A stretch of DNA of 64,000 nucleotides, from assembly GCF_037860755.1 (NCBI RefSeq), contig NZ_JBBEOI010000002.1:62001-126000 (forward strand). Direction: 5' to 3'. The translations under genes were made by a program, and so were the position numbers. The stretch comes from Aquipuribacter hungaricus. GTDB taxonomy: Bacteria; Actinomycetota; Actinomycetes; Actinomycetales; JBBAYJ01. A model generated the notes under the pieces. It searched no databases. It saw only the letters and a list, made by a program, of their open reading frames with translations, and was not told the origin of the DNA. Of this stretch, positions 24,203-31,889 are shown piece after piece (within the stretch, counting starts at the first letter, position 1; each line of letters starts with the position of its first letter).

Positions 24203-27200
24203 GGACGGTCACCGGCCAGGACCGTGCACGTCAGGTCGTGGCTGGGGCAGTCCTGTCAACCGCGGTACTGGGTGTCCCGGCCCTCCTGGGCGTGCTGGTG
24301 GGCTGGCCTCTGCCGAGCAACATGCCAGAGCTCACCGGGCTGACCGGGCTGGCGACCCGGCCCTTGCCGGGCAGCGCCGTCCTCGCCGTCCTCACCGTCG
24401 TCGCGTGGCTGGCTTGGGCGCACTTCACCGTCAGCGTCCTGGTCGAACTGGTCAACGCGACCGCGCGCCGCGGCCGCCCTCAGTTCCGGCTACCCCTGTG
24501 GGGACCCAGCCAGGACCTCGCCCGAAACCTGGTAGTGGCCCTGCTCCTTGTGGGTGCCGCAGCGCCACTGACAGCCGGTCCCACAGCGGCTACAGCGATG
24601 GCAGCCTCGGCTGCGGAGCAGGCGATGACGGCGCCCGGCGCACCGGCTCTCACCGTGAAAGGGCCAGCCGCGACAGGGCCCGACGAGTCCGGACCGACGC
24701 AGAGAACTCTGCCCGCCGGGCCGGTCGACGTGCTGCCCGGGCACGTCGGGCGCAGTGACACGACGATTTCGGTGCCGGACCCCGGAGCGGTCGACGGCGT
24801 CACCGCGGCCGCCACCAGGGCGTACCTGGTCAAAGCGCCGGCGGCAGGCCGCTACGACTGCCTGTGGCGCATCGCGGAGGACGAGCTCGGTGACGGCGCC
24901 CGCTGGGCCGAGATCTACGACCTGAACGTCGCCCTCCCGCAGCCGGACGGTTCGGCCCTGAGCGACCCCGACATCATCAAGCCCGGGTGGCAACTGCGGA
25001 TGCCCGCCGATGCGGCGCACCTGCCGGCCTGGACTCCCACCACCATGGGCACCGGCACCGACACGACCGACGTATCTCCCGGGTCGCCCGCCCCGCCGGG
25101 ACAGCACGTCGTCACAGCAGGGGAGTCCCTGTGGGAGATCGCCGAGAGCGAGCTGGGAGACGGGAACCGTTTTCCCGAGCTCGCCGCCGCCGCGTCGGGG
25201 GTGCCACAGCCCGACGGCCAGGAGCTGACAGACCCGGACGTCATCCGCCCGGGGTGGGTGATCCCTGTCCCCGCCGTCACCGAGACCACCAACAACCCCG
25301 TCGCGCCTGCACCCGCACCGACGCCGGCGCCGGTGCTCAAGGACCTGCCGTCCGCTCCCGACGTTGCCCTACCTGAGGCACAAGGCCCCGCAGGGGATCG
25401 CGGGGGTCTCCCGGCCGTCGGCGACGCGGCCCTGCCCGGGACAGGCCAGGGCGCCGTCGAGCGGAGCGGGCGAGCTGATGACCGGAACGAGGCGGGGCGT
25501 ACGACCCCAGCAGCCGGGACCCTCGAGGTCGGGCCGGTCGTCGAAGCAGGCGACGACGCCGAGGATGACGCCGATGCCGTCTCTAAAGACGTAGACCCGG
25601 CCTGGCTGGTCACAGGGCTGTCCGGGGCGGGGACCGTCCTCGCGGCCGGCATGCTGCTGCTGCTGCGGCAGCGGCGCCGTGGGCAGGCCCGCGCCCGCCG
25701 CCCGGGTCGCGCTCTCACACTTCCCGGGCCTGCCCTGTTCCCGACCGAGCGGAGCGTCCTCCTCAGCGAACCTGCGGTGGAGGTCGTGGCGAGGCTGGAC
25801 GAGATCCTCCGGCGACTGGGAACGGCCTGCGGCATGTCCGGTGAGCCGTTGCCCGCGGTGGCCGCGGTCGCGCTCGACGAGGCCGGCATCGTCCTGCACC
25901 TGAGCAGACCGACCGTGCTACCTGCCCCCTGGAGCGGCAGCACCGACGGGCTGCGGTGGCTGATCCCCCCGACGGCCGACGCCACCGAGGTCGGTCCGCT
26001 GGAGGTCGACCAGCCCGCCCCCTTCCCCGTCCTGGTCACGGTGGGAGCCGATGAGACCGGGGCCACGTGGCTGCTGAACCTGGAGGGTCTGGGTGCGGTG
26101 CGCGTCGTCGGCGACACCGACCGCGCCTTCGCCCTCGTCCGGTACATGGCGGCCGAGCTCGCGTGCAGCCTCTGGTCGGACGGGGTGCGAGTGGAGTGCG
26201 TGGGGGTGGGGGAAGAACTGAGCGCGATGAACCCGGACCGGCTGCGCATCCACGACAACGGCGACACCACAGGTGACCGGGTCGCCGCTGACCGGGTCGC
26301 CGGTGACCTGTTCGCCGGTGACCTGTTCGCCGGTGCCGTGGCGACCATCGACCGCGGCGCCGCCCTCGGGCTGGACGTGCCGGAGGCCCGCGCCCGGCAG
26401 GCCGGGGACGACAGCTGGCCGGCCCGAGTCCTCCTCATCGACGCCAGCCGCCGCACGCCTGCACTGGACGAACTCACGGCGTTGCTGCAGGCGCACCCGG
26501 GCAGGACGGGGACCAGCGTCGTCCTGCTCGAGGCGGGAGGGGCCGACAACGCGGAGCCGGGGGATGCAGAACCGGGGGATGCAGAACCGGGGGACGCAGA
26601 GCTTGGGGATGCGGCGTCGCGGGACGTGAGCGGCGTGCGACATTCGGTCCGCCCGGCGAAGGGCTGGTCCGGCAGTGCCGTGGTGGTTCGGGTAGGCGCC
26701 TCCGGCCGGCTGGTCCTTCCTGTGGTGGGCTCCCAGCTCACCGCGGTAGGCCTGTCGAGCCAGGAAGCCCACGGCTGTGCTGCCCTCTACGCGGTCGGGG
26801 GTCTCGACACGCCCATGCCCACCACCGCCGCAGACGGCGGCGCCGCCGACGGTTGGCGTTCCTGGGCCGATGACGCCGGCTCCATCAGGGACGAGCACAC
26901 CCTTCCGAGGCACGACACCCCTGACCTCGTGGACCGGACGATGGGAGCGGGGGCCGCCTCGGCGGCCCGCCCCGGCCCCGACACGCCGGCACGCCGCTCC
27001 CAGCACCTCGGCGACGACGTTGCGGCCGACCACAATCACGACCCTGAAACCGAAGTCGCGGGCATCGGCCCGGACGAGGAGAAGGGTCGGCCCGCCGGCG
27101 TCCTCCAGCCGCAGTCGCTGCTGCCCATGCGGGACGAGGAGTACCTCGTCGTGGCGGCCACCACGCCGCAGGACCTGGACGCCTTGGCCCCGCAGGTCTC

Positions 27201-28059
27201 GGTCCAGGTCCGTCATGCCGTCGCTGAGGCCGACCCTGGCCTGGACGCCGACGTGGACGCCTGGTTCTCCGACACCTGCGAGCTTCCCCGCCTCACGCTG
27301 CTGGGCCCGATCGGTGCCCGCACCCGGGGTACGCCGGTCACCAAGCGCAAGCCGTACTGGACCGAGCTCCTCGCGTTCCTGGCCACCCGCCCCCACGGGG
27401 CCACGCCCGAAGAGGTCGCAGACGCCTTCGGTATCACGGCGACGAAGACTCGCGACTACGTCCGGGTGGTCCGGGACTGGCTCGGCACGAACCCACGGAC
27501 CAGAAACCCTCACCTGCCCGACGCCCGGCTGTCAGCAGCCGGCCGGCTCCGCGGCGTCGGGGTCTACCAGGTGGAGGACCTCCTCGTGGACGCCGACCTG
27601 TTCCGGCGTCTGCGGCTGCGGGGCGAAACCCGCGGCGCGGCCGGTATCGCCGACCTCCGCACCGCGCTCAGCCTGGTCAGCGGGCCGCCGTTCGACAAGC
27701 AGCGCCCGGGCGGCTGGAGCTGGCTGGTCGAGGGAGACCGGCTCGACCAGCACATGCTGTGCGCGGTCGTCGACGTCGCGCACCTGGTAGCCACCCACCT
27801 GCTGCAGGTCGGCGACCTGCCCGCCGCCCGGGCCACCGCGGAGCTCGCCGCCACGGCGGCGCCGTACGAGGAGATCCCGCGCCTGGACCTGGCCGCGGTC
27901 GCCGCAGCCGGAGGGCATCCGGAGGCCGCGGAGCAGATCGTCCGGGGGCAGGTGTGCAACCGCAGCGACGACGGCGGCCCGCCCGACGAACTGCCCGAAC
28001 GGAGCCAGCAGATCATCGACCGCCACGGCTGGCTGTCACGCGGCACCCGCGCCAGCTGA
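24199..28059 (+). CDS. Membrane LysM protein with C-terminal SARP/BTAD-like domain
   Basis: 1286 aa from GTG 24199 (GTGA overlap with the TadG-like gene). Three membrane helices in residues about 12-130, then LysM-like domains at about 210-275 (YDCLWRIAEDELGDG ... IIKPGWQLRMP) and 303-360 (GESLWEIAESELGDG ... VIRPGWVIPVP). A membrane segment at about 467-490 follows. A long variable region then leads to a winged-helix-like part (TPEEVADAFGITATKTRDYV, about 1070) and a BTAD helical domain (LVEGDRLDQHMLCAVVDVAHLV, about 1180-1270). It joins a wall-binding exterior to a SARP-like interior, so it may signal wall or pilus status. DNA binding is not proven. Confidence 0.82.
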   Translation: MRTVTGQDRARQVVAGAVLSTAVLGVPALLGVLVGWPLPSNMPELTGLTGLATRPLPGSAVLAVLTVVAWLAWAHFTVSVLVELVNATARRGRPQFRLPLWGPSQDLARNLVVALLLVGAAAPLTAGPTAATAMAASAAEQAMTAPGAPALTVKGPAATGPDESGPTQRTLPAGPVDVLPGHVGRSDTTISVPDPGAVDGVTAAATRAYLVKAPAAGRYDCLWRIAEDELGDGARWAEIYDLNVALPQPDGSALSDPDIIKPGWQLRMPADAAHLPAWTPTTMGTGTDTTDVSPGSPAPPGQHVVTAGESLWEIAESELGDGNRFPELAAAASGVPQPDGQELTDPDVIRPGWVIPVPAVTETTNNPVAPAPAPTPAPVLKDLPSAPDVALPEAQGPAGDRGGLPAVGDAALPGTGQGAVERSGRADDRNEAGRTTPAAGTLEVGPVVEAGDDAEDDADAVSKDVDPAWLVTGLSGAGTVLAAGMLLLLRQRRRGQARARRPGRALTLPGPALFPTERSVLLSEPAVEVVARLDEILRRLGTACGMSGEPLPAVAAVALDEAGIVLHLSRPTVLPAPWSGSTDGLRWLIPPTADATEVGPLEVDQPAPFPVLVTVGADETGATWLLNLEGLGAVRVVGDTDRAFALVRYMAAELACSLWSDGVRVECVGVGEELSAMNPDRLRIHDNGDTTGDRVAADRVAGDLFAGDLFAGAVATIDRGAALGLDVPEARARQAGDDSWPARVLLIDASRRTPALDELTALLQAHPGRTGTSVVLLEAGGADNAEPGDAEPGDAEPGDAELGDAASRDVSGVRHSVRPAKGWSGSAVVVRVGASGRLVLPVVGSQLTAVGLSSQEAHGCAALYAVGGLDTPMPTTAADGGAADGWRSWADDAGSIRDEHTLPRHDTPDLVDRTMGAGAASAARPGPDTPARRSQHLGDDVAADHNHDPETEVAGIGPDEEKGRPAGVLQPQSLLPMRDEEYLVVAATTPQDLDALAPQVSVQVRHAVAEADPGLDADVDAWFSDTCELPRLTLLGPIGARTRGTPVTKRKPYWTELLAFLATRPHGATPEEVADAFGITATKTRDYVRVVRDWLGTNPRTRNPHLPDARLSAAGRLRGVGVYQVEDLLVDADLFRRLRLRGETRGAAGIADLRTALSLVSGPPFDKQRPGGWSWLVEGDRLDQHMLCAVVDVAHLVATHLLQVGDLPAARATAELAATAAPYEEIPRLDLAAVAAAGGHPEAAEQIVRGQVCNRSDDGGPPDELPERSQQIIDRHGWLSRGTRAS
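26272..26331 (+). repeat. 15-bp in-frame tandem repeat in the LysM-BTAD gene
   Basis: Four units of the form GSTGACCKGKTCGCC (26272-26331; the last two identical) encode repeats of G/A-D-R/L-V/F-A. They fall in the variable region between the inner membrane segment and the BTAD part. Confidence 0.85.
26551..26610 (+). repeat. Second 15-bp in-frame tandem repeat in the LysM-BTAD gene
   Basis: Units GCGGAGCCGGGGGAT, GCAGAACCGGGGGAT, GCAGAACCGGGGGAC and GCAGAGCTTGGGGAT (26551-26610) encode an A-E-[P/L]-G-D repeat. It is acidic and likely disordered. Confidence 0.9.
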
Positions 28060-28305
28060 CAAGGCCGGTACCCGCCCGCCCCGCCACCCGACCACCGGGG
28101 GTTGCGCCAACCCTCTCGTCGCGGGACCCGACGAGTTGGGGGACGTGGCCTGACCTGCGACGACACCTGTCCCCCCGTGACGTCCCCCCCTGCGTCCCCC
28201 CCGCGTCCCCCCTGCGTCCCCCCGTCCGTGACGGGGCCGGGGGGACGAAACCGGGGACGTCTGCTCGGCACCTTGCCGCCACATCCACGTGGCGGGAGGA
28301 GCCCC
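28060..28305. promoter_or_regulatory. Intergenic region with five long C-tracts
   Basis: No gene here. Runs of 6, 7, 7, 6 and 6 C residues begin at 28171, 28184, 28196, 28207 and 28218, most of them part of repeated GTCCCCCC-type units. The minus strand therefore has five G-runs within 53 nt, a good G-quadruplex candidate on the template strand of the downstream genes. A strong SD GGGAGGAG precedes ATG 28306. It may separate the Tad and T4SS transcription units. Confidence 0.5.
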
Positions 28306-29130
28306 ATGAGCGTCGCCGAACACCTCGGTCTGGACGATCCGGACACCAGCGACCTGATGCACCAGGCGCAGCGTCGGTGGCCGGACTGGGCCCAGGAGGA
28401 CCCCCGCCTGGCCGGCCTGCCCGGCCCGCTGCAGGTACCCGCGTGGACGCTGGCCGCAGACCGCGCCCAGGCCGACGACGTCCTGCACGCCCTGGCGTCC
28501 CTGGCGGCCGTGGACGGCGGGAACGACCCCGCCGCGGCCACCACCTTGTGCTGGAGCCTGCTGCCGGCCGCGGTGTCCGTGGCCAACGAGCTCCGCGGCC
28601 TCACCCCGTCCGTCGACGAAGCCGTCGCCGCCCAGCTCTGGGTTGAGGTCCGGACGTTTCCCTGGCAGCGGCTGCGCAAGGTCGCGGCAAACATCCGCGC
28701 CAACACCCGCGTCGGGGTGCTCCGCCAGTGCGACGACCGCCCGCTGGGGCGGCCCGTCGACCGCACCTGGTCCGCGACCTGCCCGGTCGACCCCTCCGCT
28801 GCGTTCTGGGCCGGCATGAACGACCCCAGCTGCTTCGAGCCGGAGGCGGCCGCGGCGGACGAGCTGGTGGACGTCCTGCGGTGGGCGTGCACAAGGGACG
28901 TCATCAGCAGCGAGGACCGCGACCTGCTGCTGAGCCTGATGGAGGCCGCGGCCCGGAACCCGGTAGGCCGCCGCCGCCGCGGTGGCGAAGGTCTGATGTC
29001 CAACGCGTTGAGCGAGGAGGTCGCCCGCGGCTGGGGTGTGTCACCGGTGACGGTGCGCCGACGCACCCGACGCAGCGTCCAGGCCCTCGCGCAGGCCTGC
29101 CGTGACGGCCGCTACAGCGACGCCGCATGA
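28306..29130 (+). CDS. Sigma-factor-like HTH protein
   Basis: 274 aa, SD GGAGGAG before ATG 28306. The C-terminal 60 residues (LSEEVARGWGVSPVTVRRRTRRSVQAL) look like an HTH of the sigma-70 region-4 or LuxR type. The first 200 residues are helical with a possible region-2-like segment (EAVAAQLWVEVRTFPWQRLRKVAANIRANTR). It could be a distant sigma factor or plasmid regulator controlling the T4SS genes that follow. ATGA overlap with the next gene. Confidence 0.7.
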   Translation: MSVAEHLGLDDPDTSDLMHQAQRRWPDWAQEDPRLAGLPGPLQVPAWTLAADRAQADDVLHALASLAAVDGGNDPAAATTLCWSLLPAAVSVANELRGLTPSVDEAVAAQLWVEVRTFPWQRLRKVAANIRANTRVGVLRQCDDRPLGRPVDRTWSATCPVDPSAAFWAGMNDPSCFEPEAAAADELVDVLRWACTRDVISSEDRDLLLSLMEAAARNPVGRRRRGGEGLMSNALSEEVARGWGVSPVTVRRRTRRSVQALAQACRDGRYSDAA

Positions 29131-29465
29131 CCAGCGCCGACCCCCTCGCCGGCCGCCCCGCCGGCCACCTGGTCGGCCGCTCCGCCGGCGGCCCAGACGG
29201 TGACCGCCGGACCCGCCCGCGTGCCTTGAGGGCGGTGGAGGTGATCGACATGGACGAGCGTGCGGACGAGCGGGCCACGGCGGAGGTGGCACGGCTCTTC
29301 GAGATCGTCGGCCGCGAGGGCGAGGCGATCGGGCAGCTCGATGGCTGCGTGAGCCTGCTGCGGGACGTGCAGCAGGCGAAAGCCGAACTCGGCCGCCTCA
29401 CCCCCACCCAGCTGCGCGCCGGCCTGCGGTACCGGCAGGCGCTGCTGCGCGCGGACACCGCATGA
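29127..29465 (+). CDS. Small hypothetical protein, possible coiled coil
   Basis: 112 aa between overlapping neighbours (ATGA at both ends). Residues about 40-110 are a charged helix (RATAEVARLFEIVGREGEAIGQLDGCVSLL); the first 35 residues are low-complexity. No family recognised. Overlaps indicate co-translation with the sigma-like and MinD-like genes. An internal ATG within MDERADE (about residue 42) could be the true start. Confidence 0.55.
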   Translation: MTSADPLAGRPAGHLVGRSAGGPDGDRRTRPRALRAVEVIDMDERADERATAEVARLFEIVGREGEAIGQLDGCVSLLRDVQQAKAELGRLTPTQLRAGLRYRQALLRADTA

Positions 29466-30526
29466 ACGCCACCACCGCCACCACCGCCACCAACCCCACC
29501 ACCGCGTTCGCAACGCCGGGCCAGGGTCTACCGGGACCTGCCGGTCGTCCGCACCGGCCGGCGGTGTCGGTGCCGGAGCTGAGGCGTGCCTGGGCAGCGG
29601 TACAGGCGGGCGCCTACCGCGCAGGGACCGACGCCCCGTGGGCGGGAGACCCGGTGACGATCTGGTCGGACACCCGAGCCCAGGACGACCCGACGGGCCA
29701 GACCGCGAACGGCTGGCCCGGGACGTGGGAGAAGGCGGTCGGCGAGCGGGTACTACCGGTGCTCGGCTGCACCGGAGCCTGCGGGGCGTCCACCGTGGCC
29801 GTCGCGGTCGCGACCGCCGCCCTGGGGGGCGCCACCGGAACCCCATCGGGCACCGCGGTCCGGGTGGTGGAGTGCAGCCCTCCCGCCGCCTCCGGGGTAG
29901 CTGCGGCCAGCGCCTCCGAGCTCGGCCGGGACCCGTCGGGCTGGCTGCGGGGGCAGCGAGGGGACCTGCTGCTCGAGCGGATCGCGGACGACGTGGACGC
30001 CGCGGACGGGGTGCCTCTCCCCTCCCCGTTCCCCACCGCCGGCCTCACCGCCGGCCCGGCAACGTCCAGGTCCGACCTCGCACTTACCGCCGTGCCCAGC
30101 GTCATGCCCCCGGGCGGGGGTGGACTGACCGTCCTGGACGTCGGCTGGGACCTGCAGCACGTCCTGGCCCGGCCCTCCTGGCTCCGAGACGAGGTGACGA
30201 CCCAGGAGGACCTCCTCCTGGTCACCACGGCGACCGTGCCAGGGCTGCGGCGCCTGGAGGTCCAGCTGGACCTGCTCGCCGACCTTGGCCGCACCGTCCA
30301 CGCCGCCGTCATCGGGCCTCGCCGGCGCCGCTGGCCCCGCGCAGTCGCGCACGGTCTCGGCCCGCACACCCGCGCCCTGGACGAGGCCGGCCGGCTCGGC
30401 GAGGTCCCCCACGACCGCGGGCTGGCGGTCCTCGGGCTCAGCCCCGCCCCGTTCCCGACGGCCCTGCTGCGGGCGGCCGCCCGGCTGCTGCCCCCCACCA
30501 CCCCTACCCAAGGAGTCACGCCATGA
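29462..30526 (+). CDS. MinD/ParA-like protein with degenerate P-loop, at the head of the T4SS genes
   Basis: 354 aa. N-terminal Thr/Ala repeat (MNATTATTATN), then a linker, then LPVLGCTGACGASTVAVAVATAALG: this resembles the start of a MinD/ParA domain, but the P-loop lysine is missing. Later strands RVVECSPPA, LTVLDVGWDL and LLVTTATVPGLRR fit the fold. Its role may be positioning or assembly of the secretion machine. The start overlaps the previous stop, and its stop overlaps the next start. The family name could not be fixed. Confidence 0.65.
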   Translation: MNATTATTATNPTTAFATPGQGLPGPAGRPHRPAVSVPELRRAWAAVQAGAYRAGTDAPWAGDPVTIWSDTRAQDDPTGQTANGWPGTWEKAVGERVLPVLGCTGACGASTVAVAVATAALGGATGTPSGTAVRVVECSPPAASGVAAASASELGRDPSGWLRGQRGDLLLERIADDVDAADGVPLPSPFPTAGLTAGPATSRSDLALTAVPSVMPPGGGGLTVLDVGWDLQHVLARPSWLRDEVTTQEDLLLVTTATVPGLRRLEVQLDLLADLGRTVHAAVIGPRRRRWPRAVAHGLGPHTRALDEAGRLGEVPHDRGLAVLGLSPAPFPTALLRAAARLLPPTTPTQGVTP

Positions 30527-30894
30527 CCCGCCACCTGCCCACCGTCACCGACCTGCTCGCCCTCTCCACGGACTCCACAGCGACCCAGGTGCTGGCGGCG
30601 GTGTGCCCTGTCGCCCCTGGCAACGCCCAGCAGTACATCGACGAGATCATGGGCTACGTCCTATGGGGCGTCCTGATCATGTTCAGCGTCGGCGTGATCA
30701 TCGGGATCGGCGCCATCGTCGCCGGGCGCATCTTCTCCATGCCCCACGCCAGCAAGGCCGGCGTCGTCAGCATCGTCGTCATGTTCGCCGCGGGCATCGG
30801 CTACCTGGTCCTGCCCGGAATGGTGGACGGGTTCATGGGCGACGGCTGCGTGGCTGCGACCCTGCCCGGGCTCGTGACTGTCCCGGTCGCATGA
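30523..30894 (+). CDS. Small two-helix membrane protein, VirB2/pilin-like T4SS subunit
   Basis: 123 aa. Two hydrophobic helices (residues about 43-70 and 80-103) with a short cytoplasmic loop (RIFSMPHASKAG) follow a possible cleaved or periplasmic N-terminus. VirB2-type and actinobacterial T4SS subunits have this size and plan and precede the VirB8/VirB6 genes, as here. Assignment rests on topology and position. Confidence 0.6.
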   Translation: MTRHLPTVTDLLALSTDSTATQVLAAVCPVAPGNAQQYIDEIMGYVLWGVLIMFSVGVIIGIGAIVAGRIFSMPHASKAGVVSIVVMFAAGIGYLVLPGMVDGFMGDGCVAATLPGLVTVPVA

Positions 30895-31889
30895 GCCGTC
30901 TCGGCGTGACCGCCACCCGCGCCGGGGACACCGAGACCTGGAGCCGGCAGCGGCTGCTCGGTGTCCTCACCGCGGTCGCCGTCACCGCCGTCCTGCTGGC
31001 GGCCGGGCTCGGCTACACCGTCTACCTGGCCGTGGCGGGCGGTACGTCCACAGCCACAGCCACAGCCACCGCGTCCGGAGCGCACGGCCGCACCGACGAC
31101 ACCCAGGCCCGCCGGGACCGGATCGCGGCCGCACCGATGCTCGCGGTCGCCCCCGGTGACGCCCAGCCGGCCGTGCCCGCTGCCACCGTCGGACCGGTCC
31201 TCGTCATCCCGCCGGCTACGACCGTCGGACCGGCGGACGTCCCCTCGGGCTTCCCCCGCACACCAGAAGGGGCCGTCGCCCAGCTCGCCGCGATCGAGAC
31301 GTCCGTGTTCCAGGCGATGTCGATCCCGCTGACCGAGCAGATCCACCAGCAGTGGGTCCTCGATCCCGGCACCGATCCCGGGACCGGCACCGACCCGACA
31401 GGCACCGCGGCAGCCGAGGACCACGCCGCCGTCGGTGCCGCAGAGCTGGCGGGCTGGGAGATCACCCGCCATGTCCAGTCGTTCCTCGGCACCGCGCAGA
31501 TGGGGCCGGAGAAGGACCTGACCACGACCGTCACCGTTACCCCGGCCGCCGCCCAGGTCAAGGGCGTCGACGGGTCGGAATGGGTCCTGGCGTGCGTGCT
31601 GCTGGAGGTCCGCGCCGTCATCGTCACCGAAGCCCGCCTCGGGTTCGGGCACTGCGAGCGGATGCAGTGGCACGAGGGGCGATGGGTCATCGACCCCGGC
31701 CCCGCGCCCGCCCGCGCCCCGTCCACCTGGCCCGGCAGCCAACGCAGCCTCGACGCCGGCTGGCGCACCTGGGTGCAGGCGGACCCCGAGACCACCACCG
31801 GACGAGGGGACGACAACGTCCTCCCGCCGTCCACAGGTCCCGGCGCTCCGTGGCTGGATGGCGGCTCCGGGGGCGATGACGGTGCTTGA
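30891..31889 (+). CDS. VirB8/TcpC-like T4SS protein
   Basis: 332 aa. One N-terminal membrane helix (about residues 21-46), a Thr/Ala-rich linker, then a domain at about 120-290 whose strand pattern and HEGRWVIDPGP motif suggest an NTF2-like fold, as in VirB8 and TcpC. Such proteins act as assembly hubs on the outer face of the membrane. It overlaps the next gene, whose possible starts (31858, 31876) both lie inside it. Confidence 0.65.
   Translation: MSRLGVTATRAGDTETWSRQRLLGVLTAVAVTAVLLAAGLGYTVYLAVAGGTSTATATATASGAHGRTDDTQARRDRIAAAPMLAVAPGDAQPAVPAATVGPVLVIPPATTVGPADVPSGFPRTPEGAVAQLAAIETSVFQAMSIPLTEQIHQQWVLDPGTDPGTGTDPTGTAAAEDHAAVGAAELAGWEITRHVQSFLGTAQMGPEKDLTTTVTVTPAAAQVKGVDGSEWVLACVLLEVRAVIVTEARLGFGHCERMQWHEGRWVIDPGPAPARAPSTWPGSQRSLDAGWRTWVQADPETTTGRGDDNVLPPSTGPGAPWLDGGSGGDDGA

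Noticed and set aside
24915-26741. 608-codon minus-strand frame opposite the LysM-BTAD gene
   Set aside because: Ser/Arg-rich shadow of a strongly biased plus-strand gene; no motif or SD.
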